From contig CBDIDH010000002.1 in assembly GCA_965277595.1 (NCBI GenBank), positions 1,736,001 to 1,800,000 on the forward strand: a stretch of 64,000 nt of DNA. The letters run 5' to 3'. The notes beneath the pieces are model-generated. The model was not told the DNA's origin and searched no databases. It was given only the letters and a program-made list of their open reading frames with translations. Shown piece after piece: positions 45,523-54,344 of this stretch. The first letter of the stretch is position 1. Each line of letters begins with the position of its first letter. The stretch comes from CBDIDH01 sp965277595 (GTDB lineage: Bacteria; Planctomycetota; Planctomycetia; Isosphaerales; Isosphaeraceae). Made by a program: the position numbers and the translations under genes.

Positions 45523-45603
45523 GACGCGGTCGCGGGGTGGGCCACACCCACCCCACGAATCGGAACGAGTCACGTGGGCGATCCGCATGCTCGACGGATC
45601 GGT

Positions 45604-45643
45604 TCAGATCAGATCAGATCAGTTCAGTTCAAGTCAAATTAGA
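45604..45643. repeat. Short pentamer repeat at the end of the P-II gene
   Basis: Eight five-base units: TCAGA three times, TCAGT twice, TCAAG, TCAAA and TTAGA. The last unit overlaps the P-II stop codon. Confidence 0.7.
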
Positions 45644-45986
45644 TCGCCTCTGGTCCGCGCTCGCCGGTCCGGATTCGGATGCAGTCGTCCATCGGCAGAA
45701 TGAAGATTTTGCCGTCGCCGATCTTGCCGTCGGTGCCGCTCCGACCCGCCTGGATGATGGCGTTGACGGTCGGCTCAACGAAGTCTTCGTTCACCGCGAT
45801 CTGAAGTTCAATCTTGCGCAGAAGGTTGACCGTAAATTCATGCCCGCGGTAGACTTCGGTGTAGCCCTTCTGCCGGCCGAAGCCCTGCACGTCCATCACC
45901 GTGAGGCGAAAGACCTCGACGTGGGAGAGGGCTTCCTTGACGGCTTCGAGCTTGGTGGGCTGGATCAGCGCGATGATCAGTTTCAT
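45639..45986 (-). CDS. P-II family nitrogen regulator
   Basis: A 115-residue P-II protein, which binds ATP/ADP and 2-oxoglutarate and adjusts ammonium uptake and glutamine synthetase control. MKLIIALIQPTKLEAVKEAL is the start; the T-loop is QGFGRQKGYTEVYRGHEF with the Tyr that is uridylylated in many bacteria. The nucleotide site is GRSGTDGKIGDGKIFILPM. ATG 45986 is chosen because the family starts here. No amtB or glnA is adjacent. Confidence 0.95.
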   Translation of the reverse strand: MKLIIALIQPTKLEAVKEALSHVEVFRLTVMDVQGFGRQKGYTEVYRGHEFTVNLLRKIELQIAVNEDFVEPTVNAIIQAGRSGTDGKIGDGKIFILPMDDCIRIRTGERGPEAI

Positions 45987-46306
45987 GGGGAACCTTTTCG
46001 CTCCCGACCCGTTCCTTCTGCTGAGCGAGGCGGTCGATCCCAAACGAGTCGAGTCGACCTGGCTGTTGCATCGGGTGAAGGAATGGGTGGCGAGACTCCT
46101 TTGGGTGGGAAACTCCCTGGCAACGTCGATTGTCGCGGATTTCCCTCTTCCGTCAACAAAAATCCTCCCGAAGTCAAACCAGCGAGCCAGCCTGGGACAT
46201 CGGGGCGGACCGATGGAAGGCGCCGCGATCTTGAAAAAACCCCGGCCCGACGGCGGCAGTGGCCGTGGAGCCGGGGTATAACATCCGCCCGCGAGCCATT
46301 CCGCGA

Positions 46307-46864
46307 TCAGAAACCGCTAAACGGTGGACTTTCCGGCTCCACCGTGGCCGATGAGATGGGCACGGGCAAGGTGCCCGGGTCCAACGACGCTCCAGGAGCC
46401 GCGGGGGGCGTCGGGGCGTTACCCCCGGAGGTTGGTTCCGTCGCGGGAGCCGGGGTCGTCGGCGGAGCAGGGGGCGGTGTCGGCTCGGCCGGAGTTGCCG
46501 GAGCGGTCTCGGGCAAGGTCATCGGGGCCGGAGTGTTCGCGTTCTCGGCCGGGCCGGGCGCGGGGGCGGGCTCGGGCGTCGGCGTTTCCAGCGTCGGCGC
46601 TGGGCCTGGCTCGGTATTCGGCGTGGGAGAAGGAGCCGGGGACGACGTGGGTCCCGGCCCCGCGGGCTCCAGCACCGGCCCATTCGGAGCCGACGTCCGC
46701 GACGGTGCCGATCCCACGGGAGTATAGGAACCCTGCCCAGAGAGCGGGCCACAGTTCGGGCCAACGCAGGGGATCGGGAAGTCGTCGCACGTATCGCAAT
46801 GCGTGCAACCCGCCGAGACGGCCGTGAGCGCGCCGGCCACCAGCAGGAAACTGTGCCGCAACAT
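46307..46864 (-). CDS. Pro/Thr-rich putative lipoprotein
   Basis: A 185-residue protein. It starts MLRHSFLLVAGALTAVSAGC; the AVSAGC ending is an acceptable lipobox, so lipid attachment at that Cys is predicted. A Cys-rich stretch (THCDTCDDFPIPCVGPNCG) follows, then ~130 residues of Pro/Ala/Thr/Glu low-complexity sequence. GGAAAGGA precedes ATG 46864. No family is recognised. Confidence 0.6.
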   Translation of the reverse strand: MLRHSFLLVAGALTAVSAGCTHCDTCDDFPIPCVGPNCGPLSGQGSYTPVGSAPSRTSAPNGPVLEPAGPGPTSSPAPSPTPNTEPGPAPTLETPTPEPAPAPGPAENANTPAPMTLPETAPATPAEPTPPPAPPTTPAPATEPTSGGNAPTPPAAPGASLDPGTLPVPISSATVEPESPPFSGF

Positions 46865-47265
46865 TACCGGTATCCTTTCCGTAACGTGTATGGCCGTCGA
46901 TCTTTGCAACACGGCTTGCCGACAAGAACCGGTCCCAGCGCTCCCCGAATTAATTCGGAACGCAAGGCCCCGATCGTCAACGGCCAGTCGGCCCCGATCG
47001 CGACACGTACCGGCCCCACGCCGGTTGATCCGTTCATCGGCTGATGCCTCGCCCTGGATTCAATCCAAGGCGAGAAATCTCACCCTATCCTTTGAGGGTT
47101 ACCAGGATTAACAATCACGCCAGGCGCACTCGGTGGAATGCCACGCCTGGAAATGTCAATCCTGATTGGCTCTAACCAGAGTATCGACCGAAGGGGTCGT
47201 CCGGGATTGGCAAGGTTCCCGGTCCGATTCGTATTCTGAACGGAAACCCTGGCCAGAATGATGGA
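46865..47265. other. Intergenic region with palindromes downstream of hflX
   Basis: A 401-base space. It contains a 14-bp perfect palindrome CCGAATTAATTCGG (46945-46958), a 27-bp near-perfect palindrome (47048-47074, one mismatched pair), and a 7-bp stem CCAGGCG/CGCCTGG (47120-47126, 47144-47150) that could act as the hflX terminator. No gene is seen. Confidence 0.55.
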
Positions 47266-48567
47266 TCAGACGTAAAGTCGCTCGCCATTTTCGCGGATAT
47301 TGGCGCCGTTCTCGCTCAGGAAGTCGAGGCATCGACGGGGGATACGGCACTGAAGCAAGACACGGTTGTCATCGTACCGACGCTCCTGGATCTGGGCGTG
47401 CTGGGCCAGGTAGGCGAGAACCCGGCCGTTGCCGACGTCGGTCTCGACCTCGGCGTCGAGGGCTCGGTTCAGCAGCGATTCGCGAACAGCTTGTTCCAGG
47501 TCAACAAGTCCCTCGCGCTTCGCGGCGCTGATGGCGACACTCTCGCGGTGGTGCGCCCGGAGGACGTCAAGAATCGAGCGGTCGGCGACCTTGTCGGCCT
47601 TGTTCAACACAAGGATCGTCGGGTGTTCGGCGAGTCCGAGTTCTTCGAGAACGTCCTTGACCGCGGCAATCTGCATCTCGGCCTCGGGGCTGGAGGCGTC
47701 AATCACGTGCAAGAGCAGGTCGGCCTGCCGGGCCTCTTCCAGGGTGGCCTTGAACGAGGCGACGAGCGAGTGCGGCAGGTTGCGGATGAACCCGACCGTG
47801 TCCGAGAGCAAGACGTTGCCGCCCCCCTCGAACCGCCACTTGCGGGTCCGGGTATCGAGCGTCGCGAAGAGCTTGTCTTCGACGAGCACCCCGGCATCGG
47901 TCAGGGCGTTCATCAGCGTGCTCTTGCCGGCGTTCGTGTAGCCGACGAGGGAAACGGTCGGGGCATCACCCCGGCCGGCGACCTCACGCTCTTTCCGCGC
48001 CTGAACCTTGCCGAGCTTGGCCTTGAGGTCTTGAATCCGGTGGGTGACGATCCGTCGGTCCTCTTCAAGCTGCTTCTCGCCAGGACCTCGAACGCCGATC
48101 CCCCCCTTGTATCGCGACAGGTGGGTCCACAACCGTTTCAGCCTGGGCATTGCGTATTCAAGCTGAGCGAGTTCGACCTGAAGATGCGCCTCGTGGGTTC
48201 GCGCTCTCGTGGCGAAGATGTCGAGGATGACCTCGGTCCGGTCGATCACCTTGACGCCGAGAAACTTCTCCAGGTTTCGGGTCTGGGCGGGTCCCAGATC
48301 GTTGTCGAAGACCACCAGGTCGGCCTCGTGTGCCTCAACCAGATCCTTCAATTCATCGACCTTGCCCGACCCGATGTAAGTGGCGATGTCCGGCTGCTGC
48401 CGCTTCTGGATCATGCTGCCGACAACGACCAGGCCGGCGGTCTTGACCAGGCCCCGAATTTCGTCCAGGGGATCGTCCTGTGAAACGTCGGCTCCGGGCA
48501 GGATCACCCCGACCAAAATCGACTTTTCCCGACGGTCCGCGCGCTCGGTGCTCTTGAATTCACCCAA
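47266..48567 (-). CDS. hflX: GTPase HflX
   Basis: A 433-residue ribosome-associated GTPase that splits stalled or stressed ribosomes. The N-terminal HflX domain has LVVVGSMIQKRQQPDIATYI and GSGKVDEL; the linker holds GPGEKQLEEDRR. The G domain has P-loop GYTNAGKST, switch DTVGFIRNLPHSLVASF, and NKAD. A C-terminal extension of ~70 residues ends in NIRENGERLYV. The start MGEFKSTERADRREKSILVG fits the family. Confidence 0.96.
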   Translation of the reverse strand: MGEFKSTERADRREKSILVGVILPGADVSQDDPLDEIRGLVKTAGLVVVGSMIQKRQQPDIATYIGSGKVDELKDLVEAHEADLVVFDNDLGPAQTRNLEKFLGVKVIDRTEVILDIFATRARTHEAHLQVELAQLEYAMPRLKRLWTHLSRYKGGIGVRGPGEKQLEEDRRIVTHRIQDLKAKLGKVQARKEREVAGRGDAPTVSLVGYTNAGKSTLMNALTDAGVLVEDKLFATLDTRTRKWRFEGGGNVLLSDTVGFIRNLPHSLVASFKATLEEARQADLLLHVIDASSPEAEMQIAAVKDVLEELGLAEHPTILVLNKADKVADRSILDVLRAHHRESVAISAAKREGLVDLEQAVRESLLNRALDAEVETDVGNGRVLAYLAQHAQIQERRYDDNRVLLQCRIPRRCLDFLSENGANIRENGERLYV

Positions 48568-48737
48568 TGGGGATTTGACCTCTTGCGACGTGGGGAAGCT
48601 TTTGCGGATTCCACTGCGAATTCTAGGCCCCTCGCCCCGGCCGCGTCAACGACTGGGTAAGGCCCGCCGCCCTGGACACGACGGCGATCCTTCTGGTTCG
48701 TCAACGCGGTGTCCTTGGTTCACGGAATTCCAAAGGT

Positions 48738-49634
48738 TCAAAGCCCGATGAGCACGCGTTTCGGCGCGACGGACCCGGACACCGGGTCCGCCTGGCCGAT
48801 GGCCACGAGCCGACCCTCGGGGCCGAGCAGGGCCACCTCGTCCGCAGGCAACCCGGTCACAACGATCGAGCGACCCCGGGCCAGGTCGGCGACCTGAGCC
48901 GCGCTGACGGAAACCATCGGCAGCGCCGCGACGGCCTCGGCCGATGGCCGGAGTGCCTCGGCGATTGACTCGGCCGAGAGGTCCATCGGGTCCACGGCCT
49001 CGGCCAGCCTGAAGGCGCCGATCTCGGTTCGCCTGAGCACTTCGACGAGACCGCCGCAGCCGAGCGCCTCGCCGAGATCGCGGGCAATCGATCGAATGTA
49101 AGTCCCGCTTCCGCAATGAACTTCCAGTGTGAGTCGCGGCCACTCGTAGCTCAATACGTCGATCCGGTAGACCGTGATCGGCCTTGCGGCGAGATCCACC
49201 GCCTGGCCAGATCGGGCGAGATCGTAGGCGCGCCGGCCGTTGACCTTCAGCGCCGAGTATTCCGGGGGCTTCTGGGCGATCGTTCCGACCTGACTTGCCA
49301 CGGCCAAGGCGACCGCCTCGACCGTGGAAGGGATTGCGTCATCGACGGCCGTGATCGTGCCGTCGGCGTCGTGGGTGTCGCTCCGGGCGCCAAGGAGGAT
49401 GACCGTCTGGTAGGTTTTCGGCTGGCGCTGCACGTATTCGATCAACCGAGTCGCCGCGCCGACGCAGACGACGAGTACTCCCGAGGCCAGTGGGTCGAGC
49501 GTTCCAGCGTGTCCGACCTTGACCTTGCGGCCGAGCGGGCGGACGACCCTGTCAACGACCCCCCTTGAGGTCAGGCCCGACGGTTTGTTCAGGCAGAGGA
49601 CGCCCGACGGCGAATCGGTCCTATCTTTGGTCAT
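48738..49634 (-). CDS. truB: tRNA pseudouridine(55) synthase
   Basis: A 298-residue enzyme converting U55 of the tRNA T-loop to pseudouridine. It shows GVLCLNKPSGLTSRGVVDRV, the catalytic Asp47 in VGHAGTLDPLASGVL, YSALKVNGRRAYDLAR and CGSGTYIRSIARDLGEALG. The C-terminal ~50 residues form a PUA-like tail. It is separated from hflX by 170 bases on the same strand. Confidence 0.96.
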   Translation of the reverse strand: MTKDRTDSPSGVLCLNKPSGLTSRGVVDRVVRPLGRKVKVGHAGTLDPLASGVLVVCVGAATRLIEYVQRQPKTYQTVILLGARSDTHDADGTITAVDDAIPSTVEAVALAVASQVGTIAQKPPEYSALKVNGRRAYDLARSGQAVDLAARPITVYRIDVLSYEWPRLTLEVHCGSGTYIRSIARDLGEALGCGGLVEVLRRTEIGAFRLAEAVDPMDLSAESIAEALRPSAEAVAALPMVSVSAAQVADLARGRSIVVTGLPADEVALLGPEGRLVAIGQADPVSGSVAPKRVLIGL

Positions 49635-49772
49635 CGACAGCCACGCTTTCTTGAACTTGACGAGGCCGGGGTCGGGCCGCTAGCGTGATGGATTCCCGTT
49701 GAAGTTCGGTCCCTCGACGCGCTGCCGGGACCTCGGCCGTGACCATTTTCATCGAAGGTTGCAAAACTCGCG

Positions 49773-50351
49773 ATGCCGATTCTTCCCACTGAGCCGGACC
49801 TGTATCCGAACAACTTGTGGCAGGGAAGCGCCCCCGAAGTCGCCCTCGTTCCGGGTCGAAAGTGGTGGTGTCTGCATACGAAGCCACGTCAAGAGAAAGC
49901 GACCGCACGCGACCTCCGCGCCCAGAAGATTGCTTATTATCTGCCCCAGGTCGTCCACGAAAATCGCACGCCACAGGGACGCAAGACCCGTTCGGTCTTA
50001 CCACTCTTCACATCGTACCTGTTTCTGCTGGCCGACGAGCGGGAGCGTGTCCAGTCCATGCGTGGAAATCGGCTTGTCCGGGTGATCGAGGTTGCCGACC
50101 AGGCGGGAATAGGTCACGACCTTCGCCAGATCCACCAGATGCTCGACTCGGGCCTGCCGGTCGCCGCCGAGCCCCTCGTCCCGATCGGCGGTCGCGTCCG
50201 TATCCTGACCGGCCCCTTGGCCGGAATGGAAGGCCGGGTGATCCGCCGCGGCAAGCGCGAACAGTTTGTCGCCGTCGTTCACTTTCTCGGAAGCGGGGCG
50301 GCCGTCAACCTCGAAGACTGGCAGGTCGAACGCCTTCCGGACGACGATTAG
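49773..50351 (+). CDS. NusG-like transcription antitermination protein
   Basis: A 192-residue protein of the specialised NusG family (RfaH/UpxY/LoaP group). The NGN domain starts KWWCLHTKPRQEKATARDL and continues YYLPQVVHENRTPQGRKTRS and LPLFTSYLFLLAD. The C-terminal KOW domain is VRILTGPLAGMEGRVIRRG. Members usually head long polysaccharide operons and keep RNA polymerase going through them. Here the next DNA is IS debris, so its target operon has probably been displaced or lies elsewhere. It is divergent from truB. Confidence 0.88.
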   Translation: MPILPTEPDLYPNNLWQGSAPEVALVPGRKWWCLHTKPRQEKATARDLRAQKIAYYLPQVVHENRTPQGRKTRSVLPLFTSYLFLLADERERVQSMRGNRLVRVIEVADQAGIGHDLRQIHQMLDSGLPVAAEPLVPIGGRVRILTGPLAGMEGRVIRRGKREQFVAVVHFLGSGAAVNLEDWQVERLPDDD

Positions 50352-50433
50352 GGTTGTCATGGAATGGTTGTAAGGCCAAAGACCAGAAAGACATGGGGCA
50401 AATGAAAAATTCGGTGATTGGTACTTGTGCTAT

Positions 50434-50448
50434 TTGACGTTACGTCAA
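50434..50448. promoter_or_regulatory. Perfect palindrome TTGACGT-T-ACGTCAA
   Basis: A 7-bp inverted repeat around one base, downstream of the NusG-like gene and ahead of the first IS3 remnant. It could be a regulatory site or a remnant; there is no supporting gene. Confidence 0.3.
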
Positions 50449-50538
50449 GAATTCCCGTAATACGCAACAACCCTATTGAAGAGTCCGTGGCCGAGTATAG
50501 TGGACCCCGGAAACTGGACCATTGGTTAAGCTACACCG

Positions 50539-50889
50539 ATGGCCCAGCACACCGGAGGAGCGTTGGCAAAGCAGCGGATGGCGAAGCAGCGGAAGGCCCA
50601 CTCATCAGCGTTCAAGTCTCTGGTCGCACTGGTCGCGCACAAGGAGGACAAGACCATCAGCGAGTTGGCTGGCCACTACGGCGTCCACCCGACGCTCATC
50701 CACGGCCGGAAGAAGCACCTCCTGGCCGGGGCCGAAGGACTCTTCGCGGGGTCGGCGGCCGTCCAGGCGGCATCGGCTGACGCCGAGGCCCGTCAGACCG
50801 AGCGGTTCGAGCAGATCGGCCGACTCAAGATGGAGCTGGAGTGGCTCAGAAAAAGTCGCCCTCTTCGGCTGATTCCAAGAGTCAACTGA
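50539..50889 (+). CDS. IS3-family transposase OrfA (left element)
   Basis: A 116-residue helix-turn-helix protein: KAHSSAFKSLVALVAHKEDK, TISELAGHYGVHPTLIHGRK and a leucine-zipper-like tail ending IGRLKMELEWLRKS. The frame is intact. At its end the run AGAAAAAG would allow the -1 slip normally used to make OrfAB, but orfB is broken. Confidence 0.85.
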   Translation: MAQHTGGALAKQRMAKQRKAHSSAFKSLVALVAHKEDKTISELAGHYGVHPTLIHGRKKHLLAGAEGLFAGSAAVQAASADAEARQTERFEQIGRLKMELEWLRKSRPLRLIPRVN

Positions 50890-51455
50890 TCGAGGAGGGA
50901 CATGCCGAATTGAGCATCCGTCGTCACTGCGATCTGCTCGGGCCGCCCCGGTCGAGCTTCTACTACGAGCCGGCCGAAGTCTCGACCGAGGATTTGAGGC
51001 TGATGCGACTGATCGACCGGCAGTAGACCGCCCGCCCGTTCCTCGGCAGCCGGCGGATAGTCGTCTGGCTCGAACAACAAGGGGAGGTGGTCAATCGCAA
51101 GCGAGTGCGTCGGCTGATGCGGATCATGGGCCTGGAGGCGATCTTTCCCAAGCCCCGGCTGAGCCAGGCCGGCCAGGAGCATCGGATCTATCTCTACCTG
51201 CCGCGAGGCGTGTAGATCGAGAGAAGGGATCAGGTCTGGAGCACCGATATCACTGATATCCCGATGCCATCAGGGTTCATGGTCCTGACGGCGGTGATCG
51301 ACTGGTACAGCCGATACGTGATCGCCTGGGGCCTGTCGAATAGCCTGGACGGCTCATCGAGCCTGGAGATGCTGGAGGAGGCGTTGGGCCGAGGCAAGCC
51401 AGAGATCTTCAACACCGACTAGGGGGCGCAGTTCACGGCGCGTGCCTTCAGGCAC
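50841..51455 (+). pseudogene. IS3-family OrfB with three in-frame TAG codons, truncated
   Basis: The frame continues SQLIEEGHAELSIRRHCDLL, SSFYYEPAEVSTEDLRLM, then FLGSRRIVVWLEQQGEVVNR, and the integrase core with DDE Asp in QVWSTDITDIPMPSGF and IFNTD. It is interrupted only by TAG at 51024, 51213 and 51420. Usual residues there in IS3 relatives would be Tyr, Glu and Gln. The final catalytic Glu region is missing because the copy is cut at the junction with the next element. Confidence 0.82.
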
Positions 51456-52466
51456 AGGAGGTTGTCGCCGTGTCTTTCTTGAGCGTACTGAAAAAGCACC
51501 CGGCCACGGCGTTGTCGTCGCGGTTCCCACGACGACTCATGCTTGCTTCCAGGCCGTTCTCCGCAGGCACCGCGGTAAGCGGCGCTGGCGTACTGGACAC
51601 CTCGGTCACTCTGGTGGAGCATTTCGCCTTCAACGTGACGATGGGCCAGGGCCATCCTCAAGGCGGCGCGGGCCAGGGTCGCGCGAAGGTGGTCCGCAGT
51701 CGCTCAGTCGACCACCTTGCGGGTTCACAGGTCGATCACGACCGCAAGAAAGAGCCAGCCCTGACCAGTCGGGATAGTAAGTCATGTCGGTAACCCAGGG
51801 GGTGTTGGGCTTATCCGGAAAGAACTCTCGGTTCAGCGTGTTCTCGGCGATCGGGTGCGCGTGCCGGCTGTCGGTCGTCTGGACCACGAATCGTCGCGGC
51901 GCCTTGGAACGGATCTTGTTCTCCTTCATGAGCTTCGCCACCGTGTTCTCACGACAGGCGACACCCTGTGGCACGGGCTCATGGTGACGCGTCGCGAGGC
52001 ATAGACCGACCATGCCTCGTTGTGAACCTCGCGAATCTGCTCGGTGATCCGGCCGATCCGTTCCGCACGTTCGCTCAGAGGGCGGTCCTTCCAGACGTAG
52101 TAGCCGCTGCGTGAGACGTTCAGGATTTCGCACAAGAGACCGACCGGGAACTCACCTTGGTGCTCACGCACGAAGGCGAACTTCACAGCCGTTCCCTGGC
52201 GAAGAAGGCCGTCGCTTTTTTTAAAATCTCGCGATCCATGAGGAGCCTCTCATTCTCGGCGCGAAGGCGATCGTTCTCCTTGCGCAGGTCAGCAACGGCC
52301 GAGTCGGCCGACGACTCAGGTTTGGGACCGAACTGCTTGACCCAGTGGGTGAGCGAAGCGCGGTCGATACCGAGGCTCTCGGCGGCCTTTTGAAGGAGTC
52401 GCCCTGCTCAGTGACGAGCTTGGCAGCCGACTCTTTGAACTCCGAGGTGAACGTCCGACGTGGCAT
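51450..52466 (-). pseudogene. IS3-family orfA-orfB remnant (right element), several frameshifts
   Basis: On the minus strand, orfA starts MPRRTFTSEFKESAAKLVTE and shifts frame near 52395. orfB fragments follow in changing frames: VREHQGEFPVGLLCEILNVS, ENTVAKLMKENKIRSKAPRR, NREFFPDKPNTPWVTDMTYY, LHQSDRGVQYASAAYRGACG, and ENGLEASMSRRG-like text with FFSTLKK. The C-terminus is lost at the junction near 51450. At least four frameshifts show long decay. Confidence 0.8.
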
Positions 52467-52532
52467 GGGCGATTTCTCCTGTGAGGGCATTATGCCATCT
52501 CCCAGGGGCGCCCACTATCCGTGGGGAAGGTT

Positions 52533-52633
52533 AGGAGCCGGGCAAGAATAACCTGTCGGACAAACTTCGCTGAATCGCTTTGAACAAGAGCAGCGACTTC
52601 CGAAATCTGTCAAGTTATTCTTGCCCAACTCCT
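52533..52633. repeat. MITE-like palindromic element
   Basis: The arms are AGGAGccGGGCAAGAATAAC (52533-52552) and GTTATTCTTGCCCaaCTCCT (52614-52633). They pair perfectly except for the two lower-case positions. The ~60 bases between them encode nothing. TTAG flanks both sides (52531-52534 and 52633-52636), a possible target duplication. Confidence 0.65.
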
Positions 52634-52827
52634 TAGTAACTCCTTGGCCCATGAGTTATAAAGCCCGGCGGTCTCGATCGCTAGACTTTTGAATGACCCT
52701 GCGGCGAGGACTTGAAGCATTGCCTACGCCACGCTACATTTGGTACAATGTGAGCCGTGGTCCCAGGCGGGTGTAAAATTCATAAAACTCTGGTATCACA
52801 ACAACTTAAGCTTTAACGCATCGTGAA

Positions 52828-52869
52828 GCCGAAGTGGCGGAATGGCAGACGCGCCGGACTCAAAATCCG
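52828..52869 (+). tRNA. 5' half of a tRNA-Leu(CAA) gene, probable attachment site
   Basis: The 42 bases form the acceptor 5' strand GCCGAAG, a D arm (GCG...CGC with GGCAGA) and the anticodon arm CCGGA-CTCAAAA-TCCG with anticodon CAA. Right after this, the sequence no longer fits a tRNA: no variable arm, T arm or 3' acceptor strand. A TACAAT box upstream (near 52743) may be its promoter. The break together with the adjoining integrase gene indicates insertion of an element within the tRNA gene, so this is one attachment end. Confidence 0.75.
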
Positions 52870-52997
52870 ACTGCCGCACTTCCCTAAACCCTTGCCCGCA
52901 CGAATAATAGCCTCGGCAAGACACCCCGCCGGGCACACTTCGGGCACACACGCTGCCGTGAGATTGGCCTGGCATTGCCCTACGCGAGGGGCAGCCG

Positions 52998-54329
52998 ATG
53001 GCGACCGTCCAGCAGCGCAATCACGGCAGTCACCGCATCCTGTTCGTCTGGAACGGGCGGCGGGAGATGTTCACGCTCGGCAAGGTGTCTCGCCAGGAGG
53101 CCGACGCCAAGGCCGCCCAGGTCGAATACCTTCTGCTACGTCTCAAACAACGGCTCATCGAGTTGCCGCCCGCCGTAGGGATCGTCGATTTCGTCAGACA
53201 CGACGGCAAGCCTCCGGTCGGACTCGACAAAATCCCCGAGCGGCAATCGCTCACCCTCTCGGCCTTCCGCGACCGTTATCTCGACACGCACCGGCCTTCC
53301 CTCGAATCCCGCACCATTGAGGGGATCGAGCTTCACTTCAAGCACCTGGTCGGCGCGCTCGGAGAGCGTTTCCCGATCCCGGAGTTGAAACTGGCCGACC
53401 TACAGGGCTATGTCGACACCCGGGCCAACGCCAAAGGCATGTCGGGCCGACGGCTCTCCCCCGCCACCATCAAGAAGGAGATCGTCTCGCTCCGGACCGC
53501 CTGGAACTGGGGTGCGAAGATGGGGCTGGTCGCGGGGCGATTCCCGAACGACGGCCTGCGGTTCGGCAAGGTCGACGAGAAGCCGCCCTTCATGACGCGG
53601 GACGAGATCGAGCGGCGGATCGCGGGAGGCGTCACTCCGCACCAGAGGAAAGAACTCTGGAACGCCTTGTTCCTGACGCTGACCGAGGTCACGGATCTTC
53701 TCGCTCACGTCCGCGAAGCCGGAACCTTGCCGTGGGTCTACCCCATGATCTGCTTCGCCGCCCATACCGGCGCCCGGCGCAGCGAACTGCTCCGCCTCCA
53801 GATCGCCGACATCGATTTCGAGGGAAAGGCCGTCCTGATCAACGAGAAGAAGCGAGCCAGGGGCAAACGGACGACCCGTCGAGTCCCGCTATCGCCGTTC
53901 CTCGCGGCTGTCCTGAAGGAATGGTTGGCGACGCACCCCGGAGGACCCAACCTGTTCTGCAACGGCACCGTGGTGGGCCGGAGCAAGAAACGCAGCGCGA
54001 CGACCGGCCACAAGAGCGACACCGTTCGATCATCGACCATCAAAGGACGGCTGGAATCGGTCCGGGATCGAGAGGCACCGGGATTCGGCCCGATCACCGA
54101 GGACGAGGCAGGCGACCACCTGCGTCGCACGCTGAGGAGCAGCCGTTGGGAAGTCGTCAAGGGCTGGCACGTCGCCCGGCACAGCTTCGCGTCGAACTGC
54201 GCGGCGAAGGGTATTGACCAACGCCTGATCGACCGCTGGCTAGGTCACACGACCGATGAGATGCGCCGCCGCTACCAGCACCTGATCCCGAATCAGGAGC
54301 AGGAGGCGATCGGAGCTGTGTTCGGGTGA
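52998..54329 (+). CDS. Tyrosine-type site-specific recombinase (integrase)
   Basis: A 443-residue integrase. The first ~200 residues are the arm- and core-binding regions. The catalytic residues are complete: Arg260 in TGARRSELLRLQ, His391-x-x-Arg394-His395 in WHVARHSFAS, His417 in LGHTTDEM and nucleophile Tyr426 in RRRYQHL. The gene starts 129 bases from the tRNA-Leu half and points into the element; it converges on thyX, which ends 15 bases beyond. It probably catalysed integration at the tRNA site. Confidence 0.94.
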   Translation: MATVQQRNHGSHRILFVWNGRREMFTLGKVSRQEADAKAAQVEYLLLRLKQRLIELPPAVGIVDFVRHDGKPPVGLDKIPERQSLTLSAFRDRYLDTHRPSLESRTIEGIELHFKHLVGALGERFPIPELKLADLQGYVDTRANAKGMSGRRLSPATIKKEIVSLRTAWNWGAKMGLVAGRFPNDGLRFGKVDEKPPFMTRDEIERRIAGGVTPHQRKELWNALFLTLTEVTDLLAHVREAGTLPWVYPMICFAAHTGARRSELLRLQIADIDFEGKAVLINEKKRARGKRTTRRVPLSPFLAAVLKEWLATHPGGPNLFCNGTVVGRSKKRSATTGHKSDTVRSSTIKGRLESVRDREAPGFGPITEDEAGDHLRRTLRSSRWEVVKGWHVARHSFASNCAAKGIDQRLIDRWLGHTTDEMRRRYQHLIPNQEQEAIGAVFG

Positions 54330-54344
54330 TAGGGGAGTGGGCGG

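Larger units (their letters stand above)
50501..52504. mobile_element. Two degraded IS3-family elements joined tail to tail
   Basis: The left element reads rightward from a typical IS3 end (TGGACCCCGGAAACTGGACC at 50501) to about 51455. The right element reads leftward from about 52504 to the same point. Both orfB genes are cut at their 3' parts where they meet, so each has lost one end. Neither can move on its own. Confidence 0.8.

Noticed and set aside
50841..51455. Stop-codon reassignment of TAG
   Set aside because: The IS copy is also truncated at its 3' end, and the intact genes of the window give no sign of internal TAG. Decay is the simpler explanation; noted as a low-interest finding only.
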